Shown one piece after another: positions 9,063 to 20,677 of a stretch of DNA of 21,619 nt. The notes under the pieces were generated by a model that saw only the letters and a list, made by a program, of their open reading frames with translations, was not told the origin of the DNA and searched no databases. A program made the position numbers and the translations under genes. The stretch lies in assembly GCA_040357565.1 (NCBI GenBank), contig JBDODJ010000193.1; one strand, 5' to 3'. Every line of letters begins with the position of its first letter. Position 1 is the stretch's first letter. This DNA comes from Cercozoa sp. M6MM. Lineage: Eukaryota; Endomyxa: Ascetosporea.

Positions 9063-12000
9063 CTATCTCCGTGTCGACCTTAGTTGCTCAGTGTCAGGTA
9101 AACTGTCGAGAACTTTAAACCAGTCTTTGCAGCTGCAGCGCTTCGCATCGAAGTCGAAGTAACTCGAATTTGGCAAACTGTCACGCAAGTGCAGTACGAC
9201 GGCCGACCCAGTGCCCTGGAAAGTGACGTGAAACAGCATTTAGCACAGGGTTTCAGTTTATGAAATCAAACGCTGGAAAATTTACCGCATCCTCGTCCAT
9301 CGCTCGCAAGTTTGGTGTCGCTCGGGCAGCACACATCGCCAGCAAGTCTTCGTGCAACAGTCCGGCCATACTAAAGTGCAGGTAGGGATGGAACTCTTTT
9401 GTCGGACGGTACAGCGTCTTGCCGAAAGTGTGGAAACAAGCGCGCATTTGTTTCGTGACCCGCTGTCTGTTCCATGGCGCGAGCAGTCGCATCAACGTGC
9501 GCTCGCTTGTCATGTAGTTGGTGCACTCTTCATATTCCTCGGTATTGCACTTCCGGAACATTCCGCCTGCTACCGGTCGACTCCCGAGCTGTTGCCATTT
9601 AATACATGAACGGCATTAGAACGTCAAGAATCGCTGGTAAATCCCATCGCAAAAGGTAATTTCAGCTACCAAAGCACGTTTCTCCTCTTCGGTTTTGAGT
9701 GCGGACATCGGAGTGTAGTCTCCACAGAAAACAGCGAGTCGAGGAACTGTCGCTGCGTGTTGCTGAGCAGGGAGAATCGCTTTGATGACATCGTTGACGG
9801 TCGCAATTCGTGCCTCGTACTTGTCCTCTTCCTCCTCTTCCTCCTCGAAATAGAGTCCTCCCACTTCAACACCGTCGTCTTCTGCGCCCGAGCCCTGTGT
9901 CGACGGCACAAGGTCGGAGTCTGCCACAGCGAACGGATCGACAACTTTGCCTCCCAATATAGGAGCAGGCACTCTCGCAGCAAGGTACTCGTCCGAATCA
10001 ACCACTTGAATGACGTCGAATGTGCCGCGAAATCGCATCACCGCGTCCCACGCAGCAAGTTCCACCTAAAATTAAGTTGCGTTTCATCCAAACCTGTCTG
10101 TACAATAGGCAGTACCGCGTAGGTGTAGTGTGTTTTTCGTGAGCTTAGCATGTGCCAATCGACCAAAATGACACGACGCAGTAGCTTCCGGCTGCGCTTC
10201 GAGCACTCGAATTCTTCGAAGTCGTCGTCAAATTTGTCCCTTTCTTCCGTCACACCATCTAATCAACAGAGTACACACAGATATGTAGGGCTCATTTTCA
10301 GTTGGAACCTTACGATAGAATACCAAGAGACGCGCAAATGCGAGTCTCCATGTCGTGCAAAGTCATGCGAGAGGTCACGACGTAGAGAACGACGTAGTCA
10401 AACTTGAGAAGCGACAATGTATGTTTCAACCAGTGCGTCAGGGATGCGCTGTGCGCGTAGATCTTTGGAACTACTGCAGCTGTTAGCTTCTTGTTCGACT
10501 GCGCACAAACGGCATTAATCAAACGATACTGCACTCGGAGGGTTTAAATGGACAAAGCACATTGTTCAAGTTCAACAGCGGAGTAGGGCCATCAATGTAG
10601 TGCACGTTGGACAGTGAGACCTTTGCCTCTGAGCGTTGCCACAACAGAAACCAAAAAGATACTAAATCTGGTCAAAATTTACAGGCATATTACCCCCTCC
10701 TTCGCGCGTGCGAATAATCAACTGCGGAGCATACTCGAGATGGTGCTCGGACCCCGTGCCGAAGCTGAAAACGTTTTCTTGAGACAGGGTTGCACGCGCC
10801 ATTTCCCAAAAGTTTCGGTCGAACACGCACACGACTTGCGCATCATGCAAGTGCGCCTACGACGTAAAAAGCTACACGTTGGACAAAGACTTGGTGTATT
10901 GCTCACTCTGGAGGATCGCCACTTGTCGGCGCGGGGAGTAAACGCTGACCACGACTGTGCTTGCATGTTGCGCCACCTTCTTCGTGGTAAAGTGTGCCTC
11001 ACCACATCTTGAAACTGGAGCTGACAACCTAAGGGTATGTGGTTGGCGTGCTCATTAGCATTTTGAGGCAAATTTACCAGCGGATGCTTCGAGAAGTTCT
11101 TTCTTTTGAAGACGACTCAATGCAGAATCGCTAAGTTGCAGTAGCACTCGCACCGCAATGAGTTCGTTACTGCGCCAGCGCGCTCTCATTTCGTTCGGCA
11201 CTTGCGTTTGCGTCGAAGAGGAGCGTATTGCGTGCCTTCGGCGCATCTTGCGGTAGTGGACGTGTCCAGTTTCCCAGGTTCGCGGAACAGACACGTAGTT
11301 GCAATCTCGTTCCGGCTCGTTCACCTCGACGATGCCAATCTGCCGTTCGAGTTCGGCCACAACAGCATCAGGAAAAACTGCCTTCTTTTTTCCAAACGAC
11401 TCGTGCTCTATATTCGCACAAAGAAGGTGCCTTAAGGATTGATTTCTATGTGTTCTCTGCCGTGTGTACCGAAGGCTTCCGAGAGAACAGACGCGTCGCT
11501 TATCCACCAGTCAGCGTACGCTGATACTGGCATCACACCGTCCCACGAGGCCTCATGCAGCGAAGTACTTGCAGTGAGTTGAGGAAGTGATCCTATATGG
11601 TACATAGAAACGCTAATCATAGCATCCTTCACTTCCCAAGGAAAGTGAAAAAGAAACTGTACGAATCGTCAGGTATTGTTGAGTTGCTTCTTCAGTGCTT
11701 TGACGCTTTTCGGATACAGCGTCAGAAGAGGCCATCGAAGTATTTTCGTTGCCTAAGTCTGTCACGGTAATTGGTTTCAAAAGGTTCCTCGTTTCGCCTA
11801 ATTCGTCCTTCTCCAGTAGCAGTTGGACCCGAACGCGCCACCAGAAAAGCAATCCGACAGTCGAGAAAACCAGAAGCACAAAGGGCAGGCAAAGCGTTCT
11901 TCTTCGGCCTTGGCGCTCGGTCGCAGCTGTCACCTCAGTATAGGACACCGTGTCGGATCGTAGCATCCTTCGCAGGTAACTTGCGCTTCTCGCGCACAAA

Positions 12001-12245
12001 GAACTCAAGCGTCCACATGGGCCGGGCTGACTCGCACGAAACTCGCGTTCCCAATCCATAGAGCTGCTGCCTCTCTCGATAATACATCGCACGACAGGCC
12101 CGTCCTGGCGTACTTCTCGCGCATCGTGGTCGCTTAATTCACAGCACGATGCACGTTCGTTCTCAACTGTCGTCACGCCTTGAGACTCGAAGTGGGAATG
12201 AGCAGCCTCGCTTGAGCTTAGCGAGCCCGAGCGAAGCGCTTCCAT
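9063..12245 (-). CDS. Type II membrane protein resembling GT92/DUF23 glycosyltransferases
   Basis: Eleven exons in phase give 858 residues: 12245-11718, 11656-11470, 11407-11078, 11020-10907, 10834-10694, 10628-10561, 10498-10324, 10258-10116, 10065-9623, 9580-9286, 9215-9063. A cytosolic N-terminus of about 115 residues precedes one membrane segment (TLCLPFVLLVFSTVGLLFWW) with arginines on both sides, typical of Golgi type II enzymes. The luminal part has the GT92-like order: SLTHWLKHTLSLLKFDYVVL (acceptor-site helix before the nucleotide-sugar fold), RRVILVDWHML, then AAWDAVMRFRG and DVIQVVDSDEYLA, with D585-S-D587 as candidate metal-binding DxD. HPYLHFSMAGLL and a Cys-containing tail follow. 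An acidic loop with seven consecutive Glu interrupts the domain after the DxD. The sugar donor and acceptor are unknown. The 9623/9580 junction and the extent of the last exon are less certain. The family call rests on motif pattern, not alignment. Confidence 0.7.
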
Positions 12246-12960
12246 AAACGAAAGTCACAGCGAGCACCTACCAGCTAGCGCAACGTCTGTATTAAGTGAG
12301 GCACTACTGCAATGCACTAACAAGAGCAATAACTTCAAGCACACGTCAAGGATGTCCTACGGCAGACGACATTGACTTAATCAGGTCAATGAACTCGGAC
12401 AGGTCAAACTTGTTCAGCCCGGGTGATCATGACCCGGTGACGGTCGAAAAAGTTGTTCGTTGCTCCACTCAGGGTTGTTGCCTCCTTTAGAGTTGCTGTA
12501 GTTGCGACCTTAAAGGAACTGGTCTGGCGAATGTGCAGTTTTAGCATAATCGGGGACTACGCTGACTTGAAGTGGCATGACGCGGTGTTTCGGACATTAA
12601 GTGAGAACCGCGCCAGGGCGCGAGGCGTCGCTTCTGGCCTTTGTAGGTGCGAATCGGCGTGTATTGTACTTAGTGAGCACTCTTGGTTTATTCTTGATTC
12701 GTTTGACCGAGGCACGCACCACCGTGGCGTGACCGCATCTTTTTGTTCTTTGGGAAGGTTGTGTCTCAACGAAAAGACAGATATCGCAGGGGCAGTGCAG
12801 TTTAGGAGTCTACCAAGCGTGGCTGAGCGATAACAAGACAGCGAAGTCGTGAATTAACCGACTACGTGATTTGTTGGTACAACCATTTTTTGAGTTTTCT
12901 CCCGACTTTAGGTATTTTTCTGAGCAGGTTTACTGAGAAAGTATTTTGATTGGGACGGCA
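12246..12960. promoter_or_regulatory. Divergent intergenic region (glycosyltransferase / CCCH gene)
   Basis: 715 bp between two start codons pointing away from each other, so it holds both promoters. A 6-bp inverted repeat CCGGGT/ACCCGG with a 7-bp loop sits at 12419-12437. Frames of 60-126 residues occur (for example 12453-12833 on +) but lack known motifs, and I do not call them. No TATA box is evident. Confidence 0.5.
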
Positions 12961-14147
12961 ATGTCTGACACGGAAAACACGTCGCCTTTGCCCACCGAAG
13001 GCAGCGACAAGAAACATCGCGACCACATGCGACCTGTATCAATAGTATCTTCTGACTGTTTTAAATATCTAGTACCTGTTGCGAAGACACCGCTGCGCCT
13101 GTCGAGCCACCACGCAACCTTGCTGTCGCTTTCGCCGACGTTGTCGATGTCACCGCTCAGCACGTGCCACTCGCCCCCGACCGAGCAAGGTGCCGAGGAA
13201 AAGTCCAAAAATCGTCGCTACGTGCCGCCGCACATGCGGGCTCAAATGGTATTTTACGTCCTCTTGAGTTTTTACGATGAATGACATGGGTGAATTATTC
13301 TGCCTCTCAGAAGCAAGAACGCGTGCGCTCGCATTCTTTCAGCACGGCAGTGCAGGGACAAGCCTTGCCGACTCACGTGGTGGCCGGATTGCCGGTAGGC
13401 ACTCGCACTACCTTAGGCAGCAGTACGGCCTCCAACGGCACCAGCGTCCTCACAAACAGTGACAGTCGCATCGTTAAGACTCCGACATCGCTCAAGAGTA
13501 GTCACGACGCCGACGAGACCCCTGCCGCCATCATGCGACTGCTCGATCTGGACTCGGATATCGACGATGTGCCGCTTTTCGAAGCGGAGTCCGGCATGTC
13601 GATGCTGCGTCCGCCGCTGTCGCTCGAAGCACTCCGCCTCAATGACTCTCCTACCCCCGAGTCGCCGCGTCGCAAGCGCAAATCGTAGCTTTGCCTTTTC
13701 CTTGTTTCTTGTGCACTCGAGATGAACTGATTAAGTAGGCGTCGTCGCAAGACCACTGTCGAGCACGGAGGTGTGGGATACCTGGACGCCGCCACGCTTC
13801 GCATGGTCAAGTCGCAACAGCTGTACAAGACTGAGCTGTGCAGCAACTTTGTGCGCTTTGGTTCGTGCCTGTACGGCTCCAAGTGCAACTACGCGCACGG
13901 CAGCAAGGACCGTCGTCCGCGCGAGCGTGTGGCGAACTTCAAGTCGCAGCCTTGCATCGACCCGGTTTGCGCTCGCTGCACCGAGCGTCGCTGCCAGTAT
14001 GCGCATCGCTGCAACTTTGCCCACCCTGGCGAGAGCATGCGTCGTCAGATGAGCGCTCCCTACGTCGATCGCGAGTACTTTGAGCGTCTGCGCTTTGATT
14101 TCGGCAACGGCAGCGACGTCGAGTATCCTTTCGGCATCTTCATCTAA
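12961..14147 (+). CDS. Tandem CCCH zinc-finger RNA-binding protein (TTP/TZF-like)
   Basis: Exons 12961-13248, 13311-13684 and 13739-14147 (TAA 14145-14147) close in phase and give 356 residues. A further 51-nt stopless intron (13036-13086) may be removed. The first finger has the classic lead-in YKTELC and spacing C255-X8-C264-X5-C270-X3-H274. The second follows KSQPC with C293-X7-C301-X4-C306-X3-H310, close to the plant/protist TZF type. A further CNFAH (C312, H316) allows a second register, C298-X7-C306-X5-C312-X3-H316. TTP-type proteins bind AU-rich mRNA 3' ends and promote decay or translational control. The N-terminal 220 residues are Ser/Thr/Pro-rich with a short conserved-looking NRRYVPPHMRAQ; the linker before the fingers is basic (SPRRKRKSRRRK) and could be a nuclear signal. 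It is convergent with the coiled-coil gene, 117 bp between stops. Confidence 0.85.
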
Positions 14148-14264
14148 AGGTGTCTCTTCACGCTTAGTTAAATAACACGTATCATATTCAATCAGGTTAA
14201 ATCACTTTCGACATCAATAATTGAGGAGCTAGCCGAAGAGAGTCCGAACACGTTGTTCGTGATG

Positions 14265-17200
14265 TCAGCTACAATTTACGCAGATAAAACGTCGGATCAC
14301 ATCGCAAGACAAAATGACAGTCGGGGTACCAACACTCCAGGCACTGTAGGAGGAGGCCTGCGAAACTGAGCGAGCGGTCGAAGGTGCCACAGGTGACAGG
14401 GGTGGCGACGGAATCTCGAGTTGCTCCGCTACCTCACCGCGCGCTTCCTTCTCTTGGCCATCATCGTTGTTCTTCTTCGTTGTGTCATTGCTTTTGTCAA
14501 CTGTTGCTGTCGCTGGTTTCGGTTCAGTGCTAGTGTGAGATTCAGGCTCACCAGCCACTGCGGCATGTAGCTTCACCGACTCTTTGCAGCTCAAGCTCGA
14601 GTCATTCTCAAAGTCATTTGAATACGAGGTGGACAGGGTCGATTGTGTCCTGCAATGGAGCAGTTTACAGCTGCATCTTGAGTTGAGAGAACAGTTGAGA
14701 CACCATTTCGCTACTGTACCTTCTGTTGATTCCGGGTTCTTGATTCTCACTCGAGCTGGACGGCGTCGTAGCTGCCGTGGTCGATTTCGGCGACTTTGTC
14801 GTCGCTGTGGCAGTGTCTGCCGGTCGCGCAGGCAGCGTCAAATCGCACGCGATCCGCGACACTCGACGTGCCATCGGCTGTACTCAAAGCAACGCAACAA
14901 ACATGAAAGTGAGTCACCATGAGAGCAACAGCGCCAATCGCAGGAAATGTACCTCCCTTGCTGTAGTTCCCAAATCCAAAACAGCACGCCCTCCTGTACC
15001 GGCAGAATCGCGCTCGGCCTGCACGCGAGCAGCGGCGCGTTTCAGCGCGCGTTCCATACGGCGTTCCACGCGCTTTCGAGAGGCGACTTCTTCCATCGAT
15101 TTCTGCATTCATACCAGCAGAATAAGATACTAAAGAAGAGGGAAACTAAAGTACCCGTCGCTCAGTGTGAGCGAGGTGGTCGACGCGCGTAGCCAGCGAA
15201 GAGAAGCGACGCTTGAGCTTGAGTTTGCTGCCTTCGGTGTGTTTGCGCTCGAGCGAAAGCTGCTCGGAGAGTCTGGCGGCGTCGTTTTCGGCCGTGGCAG
15301 CGCGCTGCTGAAGCTGACTGAGAGAGGACTGTAGGTGCGCGATCTTACGCAGAAGTAGCTGCTTCTCGCGGTGTCGCTGCGACCGCTCGCGGTGCAGTTC
15401 GTCGCTCTTCTGCCGGCGCACGTCGGAGACGGCGTGGTGAAGCGACATGGTGCGCGACGTCGCCGTTGCCACGTCGCGCTGGTGCTCTGCCTCGAGTTGC
15501 GCCACGTGGCGGTGCACCTCGCTGAGTCGCGCCTCGGCCTGCTCGGCCGCTTTGTTGGCCGCCGCAGCTTGGTTCTGCGCATGCTCGAGTGCTCGCTCGA
15601 GCTCTCCGAGTCGGCGTGCGCTTTCGTCGACGGCACGTCGCCAGGTCTCGCGGCCACGGCGCAGTTCGTCGTGTGCCTCGGCGAGTCGGCGCTTGCTGCA
15701 CTGCAGTTCCGCTTCGGCAGCGACCGCACGTCGACGCGACTCGGCCAGTTCGCAGGCAGTCTTGCGTTCCTCCTGGGCTAGCGCGCTGAGTGCGTGTCTC
15801 GCCTCGCTTTCGGCTTGCTTCTGCGCCCGCGCGGACGCTTGTTGCGCGTCGTGACTGCAGCGGACTTCCTCGCGCAGCACGCGCAAGCTTTGCGCCTGCT
15901 GCAGCGTCGAGGCCTGCAGCTGCTCCACGAGTCGGCGCGTCTTCTCGCTGGCGCGCTGGTAGACCTCGCTCTCGCGGTCGGCCGAGCTCTGCTGCAGCGA
16001 GTTGAGCAGCGCTTTGAGTCGCGTGACTCGGCGTCTCGCCACGTCTGCGTCGGTCCGAGTGTCGGCAAGCTGGATCTCCAACGAAGCACACCGCTCCACG
16101 GCAGCGTTTCGCGAGTGCCGCAGTGTCTCAACCGTCTTGTTGGCGGCAACTGCTGCCTGCGCGAGCTGCTCGTTCTGCGAGCGCCAGTCCTCCAGCACGC
16201 CGTCCAGTGCGTGCGCGCGCTGCTCCGCCGCGTCGGCACGCGCTGTTTCGCCGGCGGCGCTTTCGTCGCGAGTCTGCAACCGCCGCTGTGCCTCGCTCAG
16301 TGAGTTCTGCAGTTTCTGCACTTGCTCCTGCGAGGTCTGCTGCGCTGCCTCGGCGCTGAGAATGAGTCGCTCCAGTTCGCCGCGCAGACTCTCGCTGCGC
16401 GAACTCTCTTCTCGCAGGTCGTGACGCAGCTTGGCCACCGTGGCCTCGCGCTGTGAGGCGTCGCTTTCGAGAAGCTTCACTCGCGCGAGGAGCTGCTCGG
16501 CTGAAGCGTCAGCTGCCGCCAGCGAGGTCACTTGCGACTCGAGCTGCTCCACGCTGGTCTGGTACGAGTCCAGTTCGCCTGCCTTTTCCGACAATGCACT
16601 GCGCAGCAGCTTGTTCTGCTTCTCCTGCGCTTCAATTCGCTTCTCTAGCAAATCAACCGTCGATTTGTCGGCTCCCTTCGCCTTGTCTGCAGAGGAATCG
16701 GTCTTTGCGAAAGAGGCACAGCAACGAGGAAACTTAAAGGCCCTGTTGTACCAATTTGCTGCAATAGCACGGCCGCCTTGGTTTCGATCTCAGCGCGAAG
16801 CTCTGCGTTTTCGCTTTCGAGTGTGTCGACTTGCGAACTTTGCTGCTCCAGCGACTCTTTCGCCTGCACCAGAGCGTGCTCGAGTGATTTCACTCTTATG
16901 TCGTAGCTCAGTAGCAGTGGAGACAGCTTCTCCATTTCAAAACTTGAAATCGAGCTTTGCTGGCGAAACTGTACTCGAGACGTATCGAAATCAGGGTCAC
17001 GCATTTGAAAGGCCCTGAGCTGTGCTTCCAGTCGCTGGGTGTAGTCGCGCAGCCGCGAAATCTCTCGTCTGGCAGCTTCATTGTCAGCGACGACGTTCAA
17101 GGCGAGATTCGCGTCGTTTGCTGTCAGTGTGGGTTTAGATGGACCCTTCATGAGTGCCGCCAGCATACTTTCGTTGCTGGAACTTCCTTCGGACGACTGA

Positions 17201-17319
17201 ATTGACTCGCTGCCATCACTCACATCGTCTCCTGACGCCAAACGAAAAGCTCCGCCTGCCTTGAACGAAGCTCGATCGATTTTGAAGGCAGGTGCTCGCT
17301 CCCCCACGGTCACCGGCAT
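14265..17319 (-). CDS. Long coiled-coil protein
   Basis: Six exons in phase give 926 residues: 17319-16752, 16686-15155, 15102-15000, 14952-14918, 14877-14720, 14649-14265. Residues 1-75 are Ser-rich. A heptad-rich coiled coil runs from about 85 to 735, nearly all in one 1.5-kb exon, and is rich in A, E, Q, R and L (LEQQSSQVDTLESENAELRA, RRLAEAHDELRRG). Exons 5-6 encode a Thr/Ser/Pro-rich acidic disordered tail. The element MEKLSPLLLSYDIRVKSLE before the main coil is reminiscent of centriolar or ciliary coiled-coil proteins, but I cannot name an orthologue and coiled coils mislead similarity. The tiny 35-nt exon 4 (TFPAIGAVALM) is the weakest. High GC and biased composition produce long Arg/Ala-rich frames on the opposite strand. 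The start lies 192 bp from the divergent gene at 17512. Confidence 0.8.
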
Positions 17320-17511
17320 ACCAGCGTTCAGTAAAACCAGGCGACCGCACTAAAACGTCTCGGAACCTTTCAATGCGAGGTGTACCTCTGTCTGGGTCCT
17401 ACCGATAATTGTCAGTTTCGGAAGAATCCGCGAGGAAGGCAAAACTAGGCATTCTTAGGCAGTGAGCTTTCTGAAACTGAAAGCTTGAGAATTAGAGGTT
17501 CCATTAGGCGC
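17320..17511. promoter_or_regulatory. Compact bidirectional promoter
   Basis: 192 bp between the start codons of two divergent genes. It contains an inverted repeat AGCTTTC (17465-17471) / GAAAGCT (17479-17485) with a 7-bp spacer. The 13-mer GAAACTGAAAGCT at 17473-17485 is shared with the intergenic region at 8926-8938. An inverted copy of GAAACTG (CAGTTTC) lies near 17414. Shared regulation of the two genes is an inference from distance only. Confidence 0.5.
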
Positions 17512-20263
17512 ATGTCAACCTTGGACACGGTGGTGCGAGTTTTGCAGCCGTCAACATTGTCGGCTGAAGTTCCCACAATCAGGCGGGTTGAAACTCAAGC
17601 AGTCGATGACGACACAGAGCCTGAAGTTCCGCGAACGGATGTGCCTGTGCCCGTGCCTAACACCTCAAACGTAGCGGCAAGTGATCAAACACACACCGAT
17701 ACGACAAAGACAAGCGAAGCTCGACCTTTTTCACGGCACGACATCACGCGAACGAAACAGCAGTTGCTCCAGGTGCGAAAGCAGCACGAAAAGCCCCAGA
17801 AGCGACGAGGCGCGAGTTCACGCGTCCTTCAACGCTTAAATTCTCTCGTTGATCAACAAGAAAACACCGAAAAGCAGCTCGTGTGCCTGGCGAAACGTGT
17901 CGAAAGCATTGCAGAGTCCAGTTCAAACTTTGACGTCGAAGATCTCGCGAACTCTCTGTGTGAACTGGTCGAACAGAAGCAAACCTCGGTTGGGACTGAA
18001 GGTACCGTCAGCTCAGTAAAGTTTCTAACTAGAGTTCTCTGCGCTATTCACTGTAGTTCTCGCTCGGCTGGAAAGCAAGCTCGAGGACTTGAGTGAGCGC
18101 GTGAGCGCCAAATCAACAGAAACTGCCGAGGAACTCGCCAAGTTGATTGACACCCCTCCAGTCAGTTTTCCTGACCTAAGTTCGTTTGATGTCGATGACC
18201 CGGAACTCGAGAGTTCTCGAAAAGAGCAGCAGCAACTGCGATATGAACTGACACTGCTCGACAAGTCGATTGAAGAGCTTCCACGCAGCGTGCACCTGCG
18301 AGACGACAGCAGTTTCTCGCTGCTGTCGAGTGAAGTCGTGCAAGAAACCGCGTCAATGATTTCTCGCATTCTTATGACACCGGTGACCGAGTTTAAAAAA
18401 CTCCGAGCCGCATGCACTAAACCTGAGACGAGAAGCGCCAAAGTACCTTCGTGGAGCGACATCATCGGCGAGTTTGCGCCGGTGCCTTCGATTCCACAGC
18501 TCGAGGATCAGTTCTCTCGCAGCAAAGTGAACCGTGCTTCTTCTGCGCGAAGATTGCTCCAACGCAACTGCGTCACTCAGACCTCGCGAAAGAAGACAAA
18601 GCGCCAACCGAAACCAGTTCGCCGACGCCGAAGAAAAAAGACTGCTGAGAAACGACTGCCACAATTGCGACGCGTCACTCGGCAAACACGCGACAACACG
18701 CTGAGTTTCTTCTCCACTCATGCGACAATACCTTCCATTCCAGTCGAAATGCGGAAGCTATGTTTGCCGAGCGGTGTCCCAAAAACGGAAACTGCAGAAA
18801 GCAGTTCTGATACCTCGGTTCGGCAGCTGCAAACCCCGGGGTCGTCAGTCTCAAGCAAAGTTCAGCATAGTATCGTCAGTGTGCCCATCGAAAAGGAAGT
18901 CGAGCTCCGGAAACAAAATGCGAGACCACCCGTTCAAAGACAACAAGTAAGTCTACCCTGCAATGAGTTCACGCAGACGCGCATTGTTCCGCACGGGAGG
19001 CAGCAAACGAAAGCAGAGCGAAAGCGAGTTGCAGACTCTGTGGCACGAGTTGAAACTGAGAGGAGTCCTGCCACGCGACAGAAGCCGAACAAAGAAGACG
19101 AAGCGACAGTGCCAACTGCGACAGAAGCAGCACGAAAAAGACGCAGCAGATTCAGAGTCAGGAGAATGCTCGATCTGCATTCGCTTCGCTTCGACAGTGA
19201 CTCGGCTCACAGCACCGACTCGGACGAGAGCGAGCCGAGTTCCTCGGACTCGGATGCCGACTCAGAAGCCGACTCGGATGCCGACTCGGTGGACGAGGAA
19301 CTCACCGACCTGTTTGTCGAGTACCTTCGCTCTGCCGCCAACGACGGTCGCAGGTCCAGGACTCACTTGCGTCAGTTAGTGGAGGATCTAGAGGAGAGTC
19401 CAGCCGAGTCGAAACAAGGTGACTTGCACTCCCCAACGGAGAGTTCAAACCGTGTCGCATCAACGAACCGAGCGACGCAAAGCACGCCTGTCGACGTTGC
19501 TGTATCTACAGTTTCGGCAGGAATACAAGCCTCAGTGACTGTTCGAACCGAGTCGAAACAAGTCGAGGCGCAACTGCCCTCTCGAGCGACAGCGCTGGCG
19601 GCAACTCTGCCGCGAGTCCCGTCGCGAGCCAAGTCTGTCGCTGCCGACACAACAGAGAAAGCAAAGACTTCTGTCGCGAGCAGTTGCTTCAGCACGCCGC
19701 GAAACAAGTCAGCGCCCGCTGTTCTGGAAAACGAAAGCCCTGTCGATGTTGCAGGCAGTGTGCGCGTCGAATCCGCAGCATTGTTGGAGTCGACTTCAGT
19801 CAGCTCCATCAGTGCTCGTGCAGGTATCAAAACCACCTCGCCCCAGAGTCTCAAATTGGACGTACAACCTCCGACAAAACGCGTGCGTGTTCTTGCGGTG
19901 AGTTTCATTGCTCCCACCCAGAAATGTTAGCATGCACAGTCATTTTTAAAACTGAACCTGCAGCAACAGCGCGCAAAAGCGACCCCAGCTGAGAGCTTCA
20001 ACGTCGATCAGTTGCGACAGGAACGAGTAAGTTTGGCCCTAAGCAAACCGCTCCTCAGCTTCTCTTTTCACGGGCCCCAGTCGCTTGAACCTCCACAAGA
20101 GTCGAACGAGACGACAACTCGAACTGCAACGACCCACAGTCGGCCTGTGTCCGTTGCTTCGCTGAGCGACGGCGAAATCCCGACCTTCTCACGTCTCACG
20201 ACGCCCAGCTCTCTCCACAGTGAGGGAGAGGTCTCCCAGCGCAGGCAGCATTTGTTTTATTAA
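17512..20263 (+). CDS. Large disordered protein with basic and Asp/Ser-rich regions, unrecognised
   Basis: Exons 17512-18001, 18057-19897 and 19964-20263 (TAA 20261-20263) close in phase, 876 residues. The start is the ATG of MSTLDTVVRVLQ; nothing upstream is in frame with a better context. A short coiled coil spans about residues 110-200 (VLQRLNSLVDQQ, VLARLESKLEDLSERV). A strongly basic patch (KKTKRQPKPVRRRRRKKT, around residue 345) looks like a nuclear or nucleic-acid-binding signal. A tract of repeated D-S-D-A/E-S units (19198-19295) precedes the helix DEELTDLFVEYLRSAAND. The rest is S/T/V/P-rich with scattered SP/TP sites. Two stopless 3n segments with GTAAGT donors (18947-19003 and 20027-20080) may be introns that can also be retained. 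I do not recognise the family. Confidence 0.75.
19198..19295 (+). repeat. Asp/Ser/Ala coding repeat
   Basis: Imperfect tandem copies of GACTCGGATGCC / GACTCAGAAGCC encoding DSDA and DSEA units. The tract is acidic, serine-rich and casein-kinase-2-like in composition. Confidence 0.75.
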
Positions 20264-20452
20264 CTGTGGGTGCGAAATGACCAAAAAACATCAGATAAGC
20301 AAACAGCTCGAAAAAATTAATGATTTCCTGAACAGCACTAAACCGCCTTGTGCGTGTGCTCAAAGCGGTGCTGCGGTTAGTGTGGCACGTGTGCGCCGTG
20401 TTGTAGCAGAAAGGAGCGAGGTTTGCCAGTTGGGCAACAAGATCGCAACAAG

Positions 20453-20639
20453 ATGAGTGATCTGGACGACGACAGCGACATGGACGAGTTGCTGGCCAAT
20501 TTCTACGGCGACTCGACGCCGCCGGGCACCGCTACGACCACGGCGACCGCGGGCGGTCACGTCAGTGCGCCAGTGGACCCTCTGCCGCCGCTGCAGCATG
20601 AGGTATCTCTAGTATATTTATATATTTATATATACATAC

Positions 20640-20677
<38 letters not shown>

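Noticed and set aside
10842-10906. A 21-nt intron (GTGTAG to CGTCGTAG) in the glycosyltransferase gene
   Set aside because: A 72-nt intron (10906-10835) with a stronger GTGAGC donor also closes the frame and fits the usual intron size here.
12419-12437. CCGGGT/ACCCGG dyad as an operator
   Set aside because: The arms are only six bases and GC-rich; a match of this length is expected by chance in a 700-bp stretch.
12453-12833. 126-residue plus-strand frame in the divergent intergenic region
   Set aside because: No recognisable domain, no splice partners, and it sits where both flanking promoters must be.
15345-16424. Long Arg/Ala/Ser-rich frames on both strands across the coiled-coil exon
   Set aside because: High GC and biased codon use keep several frames open. 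Only the 16686-15155 minus frame has heptad periodicity and phase-correct exons on both sides.
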